A stretch of 64,000 nucleotides of DNA from Phaseolus vulgaris (taxonomy: Eukaryota > Streptophyta > Magnoliopsida > Fabales > Fabaceae), in NCBI RefSeq assembly GCF_000499845.2, contig NW_027174118.1, forward strand, positions 80,442-144,441, in the 5' to 3' direction. Below the pieces are notes generated by a model. The model saw nothing but the letters and a program-made list of their open reading frames with translations, had not been told where the DNA came from and searched no databases. Below, piece after piece: positions 50,561 to 60,434 of the stretch. Each line of letters opens with the position of its first letter. Positions within the stretch are counted from its first letter, which is position 1. Position numbers and translations under genes: made by a program.

Positions 50561-50594
50561 AAAACCGCCACTTTTTACACATTTTTTTGTAGTG
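50561..50594 (-). repeat. Right TIR of the CACTA element
   Basis: Minus strand CACTACAAAAAAATGTGTA then AAAAGTGGCGGTTTT, matching the left TIR at 30 of 34 positions. Confidence 0.95.
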
Positions 50595-50597
50595 GTT

Positions 50598-50984
50598 GAG
50601 CAATTTAATCCCTATGGCAGTGGTAGACCTTGTTGAGTGCAAAATAACAATGAAAACATAGCTAAAAAAAAGTGAATGACTTTTTGAGGTCATCCAAAAT
50701 GTATTTTGTTGCCTTCGAATTTTCAAATAAAGATTTAAAATCATCTGCAGAATTATGCTTCACTGCCCAATCCTTAAGAGCGTTTCTTTCATGGACCACA
50801 ACTACCATAAAAAAAGATTATAAATTGTTTCCATACCACCAAATATGCATGTAGAATAAAAAAACTTATTTATTAATAGAATTACACATATATTTAAGAA
50901 TTGAGGTATTTGAAAGTCCACTTTCCCATTAAAAGTAGGCATCCAACTCGATTCTTCACGTTGATATCAATTTATTTATCGCAG
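50598..50984. repeat. Right half of duplicated host segment, copy A
   Basis: Continues the segment broken by the CACTA insertion and matches 51,951-52,335 (AGTGAATGACTTTTTGAGGT; TCATCCAAAATGTATTTTG; CTTTCCCATTAAAA.TAGGCA). It ends at the BIG BROTHER-like exon, beyond which copy B no longer matches. Confidence 0.85.
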
Positions 50985-51118
50985 GAACTACTTGAATTAG
51001 GTGATACTGTTGGAAGTGAGAGTCGTAGTCTCTCTCAAGAACAAATCTCATCGATTCCAGTATCAAAGTACAAGTATGGTCACTTATTCTTCTTTAGGAA
51101 GAAGTCACGGGAGGAAAG
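50985..51118 (+). pseudogene. Orphan exon of a BIG BROTHER-like RING E3 ubiquitin ligase
   Basis: TTATCGCAG acceptor, then ELLELGDTVGSESRSLSQEQ and ISSIPVSKYKYGHLFFFRKK up to a donor GGTTAATTT. This matches the region just N-terminal of the RING finger in plant BIG BROTHER-type E3 ligases (organ-size regulators), where the next exon would begin the CVICQ motif. No RING exon is found in the following 1.7 kb, so this looks like a partial duplication. The assignment rests on pattern memory of the family. Confidence 0.65.
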
Positions 51119-51767
51119 GTTAATTTTCGTTTCTAGATTTTGTTTTAGTTTTTTGAAGAAGAAATTGACTTCATGTAAGTTGTTGTGTTAAGTAAAATTT
51201 TTTTTCAGAATTATATGCCTTCTTTCTTAAATGAAAGTTAGCCTGCTTAAAAGGATAGATCAAAACCTAAGAAAATATTGATATTTTGAGAGATGAAGTG
51301 TGTCAATAATGTGTGTCTCTAAACCTTGTTTATTGGGATTTTTTTATTGGCTTGATTGCTCCCATTTGTAAGTGTATGTGTGCCCTGTTTGATGAGCTGA
51401 AGACAAGTGCCAATTGATGCCACTTTTTTTATGATACTGCTTACTAATTGCTTGGAATTAAATTGTAGTGTATAGTAATTGTGATCCTTAACTCTTCTTC
51501 CAATATTTAAAATTGATAACATCCATTCTGTAATAACCTCCTGACAATGTTTTACAAATAATTTGTTACTAGCGACATTGAAATAGAGATATTATTCCTC
51601 TCTGTATGGAGAAAACTTTATTAGAAGAAGTGTATGTTGGTTTGGTTCTGAACACGAAACATTCACACAAATTATTTTTTCTTAATTTTAAATCAACCAA
51701 AGTTAGGATTATGATAGTCATTTTTGTGTGTTGTTTGCAAAGTCTTAAAGGATGAATTGTTTGGGGT
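51119..51767. other. Host sequence between orphan exon and copy B
   Basis: No coding region. 51,628-51,680 (GTGTATGTTGGTTTGGTTCT) is repeated at 52,401-52,450, showing that the local duplication involved several pieces. Confidence 0.55.
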
Positions 51768-52335
51768 ATCATATATATATATATATATATATAGGTTTAT
51801 ATTATTGTTTTAATTTTTTTAACATTGGGACTTCAACTGTGTCTATTTTACAATGTTCATATTTACCCAGGAAGATCAAAATATAGTATAAGACCACGAC
51901 TGAAACTAAGTAGGAGTAAGGTGTTGGTAGTCCTTGACATTATTTGGGTTGAGAAATTTAATCCCTATGATTTGAAAAGCCTTGTATTATTAGACATTCT
52001 ACTTTTTAGTCCTTGTTGAGTGCAAAACAACAATGAAAACAGAGCTTAAAAAAAGTGAATGACTTTTTGAGGTCATCCAAAATGTATTTTGCTGCCTTCT
52101 GATTTTGAAATAAAGATTTAAAATCATTTGTAGAATTATGCTTCACTGCTCAATCCTTAAGGGTGTTTCTTTAAGGCACCACCACTGCCACCAAAAAAGA
52201 TTGAAAACTGTTTCCATAGACCCAAATTTGCATGTAGAATAAAAAAACTTATTTATTAATAGAAGTACACATATATTTAAGAATTGAGGTATTTGTAAGT
52301 CCACTTTCCCATTAAAACTAGGCATCCAACTCGGT
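51768..52335. repeat. Duplicated host segment copy B: unoccupied CACTA target site
   Basis: Collinear with 36,600-36,795 plus 50,598-50,960. At 51,948-51,950 it has a single GTT in TTTGGGTTGAGAAATT where copy A has GTT-CACTA...TAGTG-GTT. Differences are scattered substitutions and short indels. Confidence 0.88.
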
Positions 52336-52424
52336 TCATGTTGTTGTAAATTTACTGAATGTTCTTTATTGAAGCATAAGCATACCGATGTTATAAGAGT
52401 GTATGTTGGTTTGGTTCTGAACAG

Positions 52425-52774
52425 GAAACATTCACAAAATTGTTTGAAGATATAATGTCAATTAGCGGATTTTCAAATGAGGAGGTTCTTACGATTGATC
52501 GTCATCCTGAGGGTGAAGTTAAGGTTTCTTTGAAATGATGTTTTTTTTTTTAAAGTAGACATGATATTTACATTTATTTATCTTTAATTTTAATTATTAT
52601 AGTGTATTTGTATTTGATTTTGATATACAGGTGTTTAGGCATAATTGCAGGTCAAAGCGTTTGGCTGTTGTGAACATGGTTATATGTTTGCAACAAAAGA
52701 GTATTATACAGTCCACCCCATTTGGATGACTTTTGTTGTTCGTGAGGACATCAAATTGAGCCGTGGACTTTTAA
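52425..52774 (+). pseudogene. Two exon-like pieces of an unidentified host gene
   Basis: 52,425-52,523 follows an AG acceptor and reads ETFTKLFEDIMSISGFSNEE then VLTIDRHPEGEVK before GTTTCT. 52,651-52,774 follows TTGCAG and reads VKAFGCCEHGYMFATKEYYT, VHPIWMTFVVREDIKLSRGL, ending at GTAAGT. The two join in phase 0. I do not recognise the protein. The gypsy LTR begins 60 bp further on, so the rest of the gene, if any, lies beyond the element. Confidence 0.5.
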
Positions 52775-52833
52775 GTAAGTTATGTAGTTCTTGGGTGGAG
52801 AGGAAGCAAAGTTTTTCAATTTAGTATTGATCC

Positions 52834-53888
52834 TGTCTGTTGACCGGAGCGCTGGAGAATGCCTCGTCAAAGGATCGACGTGCGCGCCGCTTCTTACTTC
52901 CGTTCCTCCTCTGGATCTATCTCAAGAACCTGCAAAGAAACGATACGGCGCCGCTGCGGCCGATCGCACTCCGACGCTCAAGTCAGTGACGGTATCACCA
53001 AATACTAAGAACTGGAACCGTGCAAATCTCTCTCACAAACAGCTCTGTCACTCGCAAGCGTAAAGTGTATGAACTGAACGTGCGTACCTTAGAAAATCTG
53101 TTAGGAACTCTTATATACCTGGTGGTTTTCTCTCTCCTGGCAGTTACAGGCTTGGACACGTGGCCTGCATCTAACCGTACACGTGCCATCATCTGGAGGC
53201 TCACTGACTTGGCGCTGCTTCTACTCTCATTTTGGCTAAGTTACCTATGCATGGTACTGCCCAGTGCATAGCTAACTCAGGAGTGCGATCTCTACTGGAA
53301 CTGGCGAGGTAGGGCCTTCATACACCTTCCCTGTGGTCTCGCCGGCCGCCTTCATAATCTGCTTCTCCTTTAACTTCGGCGATGTATTTGTTCTGGCGAT
53401 CTCCGACTGTCTGGTCGCCTGAGTCTGTATCTGGCGACTTCGTCCTCAACCTGGCGATCGCCTATTCTGGTAAGCTAGAGATCGGAACACGCCAACTTAA
53501 CTATGGGCGACTACACGTACCTCCTGACTTCCTTCTCAACTGTCAACCTGGCGCCTTGTCAACACGCCTACACTGCAACAGGATGCCACGTCATCGCATC
53601 CGACCATCAGGGCGGTACACAAGCCCCCCAGTCTTAAGCGAAGACTTGTCTAGCGAAAAGACTGAAAAAACCTTCGTTAACACCGGTCTACGTGGCATGG
53701 GCGCGGAATTCCAAGCGGTAGTACTTTCTGTTGCTCTGACGCTCCACCAAACTCTTCGCGCATCATTCGACACGTGGCTCTCATCAACGGCCATCTTCAT
53801 CTGCCGTTAGCGCTTCCCAAAACCGTTCGAAAACCCCTAAACCCCTTACGCTCCTACTGTTCCATCACTTTCTTCACACTTGCATACA
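52834..53888 (-). repeat. 3' LTR of the gypsy element, 1,055 bp
   Basis: Plus-strand ends TGTCTGTTGACC and TTGCATACA give TGT...ACA termini. A minus-strand TATA box (AGGTATATAA, 53,120-53,111) fits a U3 of about 770 bp and R-U5 of about 280 bp. The polypurine tract adjoins the upper end. Both borders are inferred because the 5' LTR is not in the window for comparison. Confidence 0.68.
53111..53120 (-). promoter_or_regulatory. LTR TATA box
   Basis: AGGTATATAA on the minus strand, GC-rich downstream leader; the likely start of element transcription in the other LTR copy. Confidence 0.6.
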
Positions 53889-53904
53889 CTCTCCTTCTCT
53901 TCTG
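53889..53904 (-). promoter_or_regulatory. Polypurine tract of the gypsy element
   Basis: Minus strand CAGAAGAGAAGGAGAG directly before TGTATGCAAG, the proposed LTR start. The placement supports the LTR border. Confidence 0.7.
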
Positions 53905-54214
53905 CGAAAGCTCTCAACGTTCCTCGACGCTCCAGATCATCAACTCCCCTTAACATTCTCCCGATCATCGAAAGGTAACTACTTTCCTTCATCTGCTGGG
54001 TTTTCTTGCATTTTCACCGATTTGCATCATCCTATAACTGTCTGGTGCATACGCTGTGGGCTGTTTTCCATTTCTCCTTCTCGTAACTTAGGGCTCTGCC
54101 GATCGTCGCAACGAACTTACATTCGTTCGTCTTTCTCCTTCCCTCCCTGATCGAGTCAGCCTTTGTAACCCTCCTGATTATTTTTCCTTTCTTCTTCGTT
54201 TGCAGTTTGCTACC
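53905..54214 (+). promoter_or_regulatory. 5' leader of the accessory gene with a leader intron
   Basis: A donor CGAAAG/GTAACTAC at 53,974/53,975 and an acceptor TTCTTCGTTTGCAG ending at 54,205 define a probable 231-bp intron just before the ATG at 54,215. The promoter would then lie in or near the LTR, read in antisense. This is inferred from splice-site quality only. Confidence 0.5.
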
Positions 54215-56851
54215 ATGACCCGCACGAAGATCACCCCGAACCCCCCTCCGTCAGCGCGAAACCCCCATTCACAAGCACACGACTCTACGCAAGTTCGTGG
54301 TGCCCCCTCTTCGCAGGCTGTGAGGCCCGCGTCTTCTCAAACCACTCTGGCCCAGGCGACTCCACCAAACGCTGGAGGAGCCCCCACCCCACTACCAGAC
54401 TTCAAGACGTTATACCCATGGGCCAACTCAACCCTCCTAAAGGAAACGTCGTCGGTGAACACCGCGGGAGCGGTTCTGCGATTGACCAATGGGGACGAGG
54501 CCCACCAATCATTCCACAAGGAGCACGATGAGAGAATGATGGTGCTACCTTGCCCAGCCACTCTGCCAGTGTGCGTAGATGATAAAGTGAGCGCCGACGG
54601 GCCCTTCTGCTTCGTCTACACCACCCTCTTCAAGAAAGTTAAACTCAGGTTCCCTCTCACTCGATTTGAGAGGGAACTCTTAACCGAGCTCAATATCGCT
54701 GCCGCCCAGCTTCACCCCAACAGCTGGGCGTTCGTCCGAGCCTTTGAGGTAACGTGCGCCCACCTGGGGTTGCCTGCGTCAGTGGACGTATTTTTATTTC
54801 TGTTTGAGGCCAAACACCCAGGCGATCGCCTTTGGGTCAGTCTGAACGCCATTGCTGGGAGATCCATCTTCACCATCTTCCAGCAGTCGTATAAGGATTG
54901 GAAGGGGAAGTTCATCCAGGTCCGCGCAAACGACAAGGACCCTTCCCTTCTCGACGGTTTCCCCTTGTACTGGGTGGACAAGGGGAAAAAAGAGTCCAAG
55001 AGCTGCTTCAGGAGGCCCAGAAGTCCTGATAGCATGGGAGCTTTGGACAGAGACCTTTGTCTCTTCTGGAAGAGGGTGGCAGATGCCCACATAACATTCT
55101 TGACCCCCACCCTGATTTCCTTCGAGTTCTTCGAGGACCAGTTGGAATTCCAAATAGGTTAGGACGCTACATCCTTGTCTCCACATTGCTTCTGATATTG
55201 TTTCTGGGGCGTCTTGTGCGACACACACAAGACTTTGGTTTTATCTTTTCTGCATATGCCTGCTTTTGTTGTTTCATTGCCTTGTGCACTTACTCTATTC
55301 TCCTTTAAGCTAACTTATGCACTTTCATTTCACGCAGACACCATGTTGGGTAAGAATATGCTCGCCGATCTAAAGGCGCTCGCCCGCAACCACGGGTTGG
55401 CGACCGGCTCCCAGACGGTTCCCAACTCGGCGGTCGAGAAGGCCATCATCCAGGGGCGATCACCGCCTAAGGCGCCCGCCCAACGAAAGAAACTGGTCCT
55501 TAAGAGGCCAAAACGGAAAGCCCCCCAAGTTGTCCAAGAGGATGAGGAAGAGGACGACGAGGTCACTGAGGATGGCCTCGTTACAAAGAGGACAAGGGTG
55601 GCACCACCCTCTCTACCTGCCCCACCCCCCCTTCCAGCTTCAACACCACCATCAACACCTGCCCCTCCTCCCTCGTCGCCAACGCCACGAGCTCCTTCAC
55701 CACCAGTCCAAGCGGTTCCCTTGGCCACTGCGCCACCTGCAACTGAGGCCCAAGAGCCAAACTTCTTAGAGGACCCCCCGAGCGCCTCCACTCCGCATAT
55801 ATCAGCAGGAGGGGGCCCTCCTTCCAACAACTCAGCTGCAGGAGTCGTTCCAGTCGGGGATGAGGCCGCTCACACCTCTCCAATCCTAATCACCGAGTCC
55901 CCGATTGCGTCGCCGCGCCAAGAAGCAAACACCGAAAATATTGCTAAGGAAGGCGGCGACGAGAACCCTCAACAAGCCCCCCTGGCGCCTCTCCAAGCTG
56001 CAAATCTTTCCCTCGAGGTGACGAGGATGTGGGAACCTCTGACTGCTAAGCTCAAAACCATTGCAGAGGATATCCCATCAATCATAACGAGAGCTGTGGA
56101 GAGCTCCACCAGGCGGCTACAGGATGACATCTACAACCTCAAGACCGAGAACAGCACAATGAAGGTCGAGGTGGAGAAGGTGTCATTCAGCCTAACGCTC
56201 GCGGAAATGGAACATTCTCGAGTGGAGGATGCCCTAAACACCGAGCTTAGGCTTGCGCGCAAGGAAGCTGTCGACCTTCGCCGCAAAGTCCACGAACTTG
56301 CCCAAGAAAAAGTCGAGCTTGAAAGCAGAATCGTGCCTCTGCGTACCAAGGCGAGCAACCTGGAGGCTCAAATTCAAGCCAATGCCGACAAGGTACTGAG
56401 GCTGGAGCAAAGGTCGATCGACCGCGAGAAGCTACTTGGGCAAGTAGAGAAGGCAAGAGACGACGCCATGGCCGATCTCACCGAGGCAAACAAAGAAAAG
56501 GTGAAGATGGCTACCGAGTTGGCTCAAGCTCAAACAGAATCTAAGAAGGTAGCTGACGACCTTCTTCAAGCTCAAGAGACCAACAAACAACTCCAAAAAC
56601 AGGTCGAAGAGCTGGAGCAGTAGAACAAGGAGCTTAAGCAGCAGGTTGAAGGATTTCAAAAGCAAATTGAAGAACTTAAGCTAAGCTCTGCTCAGATTCT
56701 GGTTGCTGGGTTTGATGCCGCTCGAGAACAGTTTGCATGCCTCTTCCCTGATCTTGACCTTAGCATGGTGTCGTTAGACAACGAAGTAGTAGATGGGAAG
56801 GTCGTTCCCGCCGAAGGCTCAACCAACTCTACCCCATCTGCCTCTTTATGA
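54215..56851 (+). CDS. Antisense accessory gene of the Tat element (putative gypsy-type transposon domain), one in-frame stop
   Basis: Two coding exons, 54215-55157 and 55338-56851, join with matching phase across a GT-AG intron (FQI-D-TMLGKNML). ATG at 54,215 (MTRTKITPNPPPSARN) is chosen; the frame upstream starts with a non-ATG codon. Exon 1 carries the plant gypsy-type transposon domain (KVKLRFPLTRFERELLTELN, LHPNSWAFVRAFEVTCAHLG, FEAKHPGDRLWVSL). Exon 2 has a basic KRPKRKAP motif, an acidic run, a Pro-rich spacer and a long coiled coil (LARKEAVDLRRKVHELAQEK). A TAG at 56,621 interrupts the coiled coil; without it the frame continues 75 codons to TGA at 56,851, so 818 codons in all. Its role is unknown. 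It reads opposite to gag-pol. Confidence 0.85.
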
Positions 56852-57416
56852 ATTCATTTGTATTTATCTTGTAAAATTTCTTGCACATGTATTTTGAACA
56901 GCTACTTATTTCAATAGCGAAATTTGGATATGTCTTCTGACTTCTCTTGAGCGCTTTACTTTCTTTGTATGCCTAACTTTGCTGCGTTTAACTTAGCGAT
57001 TTTGCAAACATGACCTTTGGCGTAACTGCTTCGAGCCAATTCAAACTTAAGCAATAATCGCTTTAAACAACTCGTACCCCTGAGGCACTAACCTGATCGT
57101 AAGAAAAGTTCCGAGCAATGAACTGTGGTTCAATCATTGGTTCGAACAACATCCCACTTGACCCGCTTTATCAAACAAGTCTTTCAACCTTCTCGCCGTG
57201 TTTGAACTTTCGCGATCACCTAGACCTCTTGGAAACACCAGCTTTCCTTAGCCTCAGGCTTTGGCAGTCATCTCTTTATCTGAGGCAGAAATGCCCTTTG
57301 GAACCTTCCTTTACCTCTCCTGAACCTCAGAGCTAAAGACTGGCTGGCTAGGCGTTCTCTTCGAACCTGCCTTAGCCGCCTTTCAAGCTTCTTCCACCCT
57401 CTCCGCCATACCTGAA
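56852..57416. other. 3' flank of the accessory gene
   Basis: Begins with the likely 3' UTR (TTGTATTTATCTTGTAAAAT) and leads into the repeat zone. No other gene is supported. Confidence 0.55.
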
Positions 57417-58065
57417 CTCGTTCAAGACGAGAAGGATTTTATCTTGCCTATACTCGCGCACAGGCGAGAAGGTCTTTTAACTCGCCTGAACTCGCTCATC
57501 GGCGAGAAGGACTTTTACTCGCCTGAACTCGCTCATCGGCGAGAAGGACTTTAAACGGCCTTAACTCGCTCGACGGCGAGAAGGACTTTGTCAGGTGCCT
57601 CAACTTGCCCAGGGTGTACATCTCCTTCCCCCTGGATGCACTGAGGACCTTTTCTTTCTCACGCCTGCACTCGCTCGACGGCGAGGAGGTCTTTGATGGG
57701 CCTTAGTTCGCACAACGGCGATAAGGACTTTATCCGGTGCCTCAACTTGCCCAGGGCGTACATCTCCTCCCCCCTGGATGCACTGAGGACCTTTCTCGCC
57801 TGCGCCCGCACAACGGCGGGGAGGTCTTTAACTTGCCTCTACGTTGCCCCGGGAGTTACATCTTCTCGCTCCCAGAAACACGGAGGACTTTTTCTCTTTC
57901 TCGCCTGCACTCGCTCAACGGCGAGGAGGTCTTTAACTTGCCTCAAAACGCGCGAGGGCGTTGAGGTCTTCCATCTGGTGCCTCCGATCGCCGAGAAACG
58001 ATGAGGACTTTAAAACTTAACTGGTGCCTCTAATCGCCGAAAAACGATGAGGACTTTAAAACTTT
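57417..58065. repeat. Degenerate tandem repeats with palindromic CTCGC..GCGAG core
   Basis: The unit is roughly CTCGCCTGAACTCGCTCATC followed by GGCGAGAAGGACTTT, with about 36-bp spacing in the clearest part (57,455-57,590) and longer composite units after. CTCGC and GCGAG flank a short loop, so each unit can fold. Two blocks share CTCAACTTGCCCAGGG.GTAC and CCCTGGATGCACTGAGGACC. Variable tandem arrays at this place are known in Tat/Ogre elements. Confidence 0.85.
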
Positions 58066-58305
58066 AGAAAACATGCGACATATCTCTTCGTGCCTGAAAT
58101 CATGTACAAATGACAAGGTCTTTCTTCGAAACTTTTTGGAAATAACACACATGCGATCTGAAAACACCTTATACTTCGAAAACTCTTCTTTTATTGGGTG
58201 GCCTCATTAAAAACCCTCCTTAGGGAAAAAAGAGTGCCCCCTTAAAACTGTTTTAACAGAGGCATCGCAATGTAATATTTGTGTTTGTCTTTACTTACAA
58301 ATCTC

Positions 58306-59817
58306 TTAGCTATAGTACAACTTCAGGTGTGTGGCGTTCCAGGTACGAGGGATCGCCCCTCCTTCCAGCGTCTCCAAGCGATAGGCTCCGTTCCCGAGTG
58401 CCTCGGTTATTCTGAACGGTCCAGTCCACTTAGGTGATAGCTTGTTCTCCATCTCGTACTGGTGGGCCTTTCTCATCACCAGATTGCCTTCTCTAAACTG
58501 CCTTGGCATCACCTTTGAGTTGTACCTTCGCTCGACCCTTCTCTTCACCGCCTCAGCCTTCAGCCTTGCCTCCTCCCTGACTTCGTCCAGCAGATCCAGG
58601 TTCAGTCTTCTCTCTTCATTCGAGTCTTCCTCTACAAAGTTCTGGAATCTCGGCGAGCTCTCATGAATCTCGACTGGAATCATGGCATCACACCCATAGA
58701 CCAGGCTGAACGGGGTCTCATGGGTTCCTGACTGCTCGGTGGTGTGGTACGCCCAAACTATTCGGGGTACCTCCTCAGCCCAACTCCCCTTGGCTTTCTC
58801 GAGCCTCCTCTTCAAACCTCTCAGCAACACCCGGTTAGCTGATTCCACCTGGCCATTAGTTTGAGGGTGCTCGACGGATGCAAACACTTGCTGAATTCCG
58901 ACCCCTTCGCAAAGCTTCTTCAACAGGTGGCTCGCAAACTGAGTCCCATTATCTGATACCAGGCGCTTAGGCACTCCAAACCGGCACACAATATTCTTCC
59001 ATACGAAGCCTTCGATCTTGTGCGCGGTGATCTGGGCCACTGGTTCTGCTTCAATCCACTTGGTGAAATACTCAATCGCCACCACCAAGTACTTCATCTG
59101 CCTGATCGCCAGTGGAAAAGGTCCCAGGATGTCGATTCCCCAAGTATGAAACGGCCAAGGGCTATAGATCGACTTCAACTCCTCGGGAGGCGCCTTGTGC
59201 CAATCGGCGTGCTGCTGGCATTGTTTGCAGCACTGGGCGTACTTCTTGCAATCTTCTCTCATGGATGGCCAATAGTAGCCTGCACGGAGAGTCCTCGCGG
59301 CCAGAGCTCGACCCCCGACGTGACTTCCACATATTCCTTCGTGGAGCTCTGCCATAATCCTCGTGCACTTCTCGCCGTGTATACATTCCAGGAGTGGGTG
59401 AGTGAATCCGAACCTGTACAGATCGCCGTCAATCAATGTATACTTGCTGGAATTTTTCTTTACCTTCCTAGCTTCTGCTGGATCCAGCGGGAGGAGACCA
59501 TCTGCCAAGCACCGCTTGTACTGTGTTATCCAAGTGTCTGGCTCGTGGGTGGCGCAGACCTGCATCACGTCCACCTTCTCTCCTCGACATGCTCTAATTC
59601 TTGGCGATCTCAGGGTTTCTTGCGTCAAAGACTTATGGCTTCTCGCTGCTCTCTCCGTCGACCTGCTTATCTGAAGGACCAGGTGATCTGCTACAAATGC
59701 CCTCGGCGTCTTCAAAGTTTCTTGAATCACTGTCCTCTGCCTACCCCCCTTGCCCGAACTGGCGAGCTTAGCAAGCAAGTCAGCTCGGGCATTTTGTTCC
59801 CGGGGCACATGCACCAC
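58306..59817 (-). pseudogene. Gypsy integrase domain
   Basis: Continuous frame of 503 codons ending in a stop. It starts inside the end of RNase H (VHVPREQNARADLLAKL). Zinc-binding HHCC region at His159, His166, Cys197 and Cys200; catalytic Asp229 (WGIDILGPFP), Asp289 (LVSDNGTQF) and Glu325 (NGQVESANR), with 35 residues between the last two as in active integrases. The C-terminus has the GPFRI..LGNGAYRLE block. The Met at the start is not a true start; a one-base shift separates it from the RNase H frame. Confidence 0.93.
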
Positions 59818-60434
59818 TTCAAAAGAGGCAAAGGAACTTTCAATTCCTGCACATATGCCAAGTAAGCCGCCATTTGTGGATCTTTAGCCTGGAACTCGCC
59901 TGTTACTTGCCCTGTGACTAGCAGCGAGTCGCTCTTAGCCATCAGCACTCTGGCTCCCATTTCTTTAGCCAGCAGAATCCCGGCGATCAGCGCCTCATAC
60001 TCTGCTTGGTTGTTGCTGGCTTTGAAGGCGAATCTCAACGATTGTTCGATCAGCACGCCGTTGGGTCCTTCCAATATGACCCCAGCACCGCTACCCTGCT
60101 GGTTTGACGATCCGTCCACCGAGAGTACCCAACGGAAATCATCTCCTTCAACCCGCGTCGCCTCTGAAGAGAGCTCGACTACAAAATCTGCGAAGATTTG
60201 CCCCTTGATCGGGCCTCGAGGCTCATATTTAATGTCAAACTCTGACAACTCGACTGCCCACTTCACCATTCTTCCTGCAACGTCAGGTTTCTTCAAGACC
60301 TTCTGGATGGGCAGGTCAGTCATCACCAGTATTGTGAAACTGTGGAAATAGTGGCGCAACCTCCTCGCCGAAAACACCACAGCCAATGCAGCCTTCTCTA
60401 GGGCCTGATATCTCGTTTCTGGGCCCTGCAACAC
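59727..60434 (-). pseudogene. Dual RNase H region of the Tat element
   Basis: The first domain ends with RYQALEKAALAVVFSARRLR, HYFHSFTILVMTDLPIQKVL and KWAVELSEFDIKYEPRG. A second, archaeal-type RNase H follows: WVLSVDGSSNQQGSGAGVIL (Asp), FKASNNQAEYEALIAGI (Glu) and LMAKSDSLLVTGQVTGEF (Asp). Two RNase H domains in tandem identify the Tat branch. The frame then slips by one base near 59,815. Confidence 0.9.

Larger units (their letters stand above)
36796..50594 (-). mobile_element. CACTA (En/Spm-type) DNA transposon, 13.8 kb, apparently complete
   Basis: Ends CACTACAAAAAAA at 36,796 and its inverse at 50,594, with TIRs alike at 30 of 34 positions and a 3-bp duplication GTT (36,793-36,795 and 50,595-50,597), as expected for CACTA elements. 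Subterminal zones repeat TGGCGGTT in both orientations. Two open genes run on the minus strand: a TNP2-type transposase (44,122-40,526) and a TNPA-like gene (40,385-37,490). Between the right TIR and the transposase lie about 6 kb of cargo. Intact ends plus two uninterrupted spliced frames suggest potential autonomy; activity is inference. Confidence 0.95.

Noticed and set aside
36796..50594. Helitron or Mutator origin for the 13.8-kb insert
   Set aside because: CACTA ends, 3-bp duplication and TNP2-type transposase settle the class.
55330..55830. Minus-strand 166-codon frame opposite the accessory gene
   Set aside because: Shadow of the GC-rich Pro-coding region; composition is Gly/Ala-biased and there is no motif.
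57417..58065. CRISPR-like array
   Set aside because: Units are degenerate with variable spacing, within a plant retrotransposon; there are no unique equal-length spacers and no cas genes.
59020..59865. 281-codon plus-strand frame opposite gypsy integrase
   Set aside because: Antisense shadow of the conserved integrase; no domain of its own.
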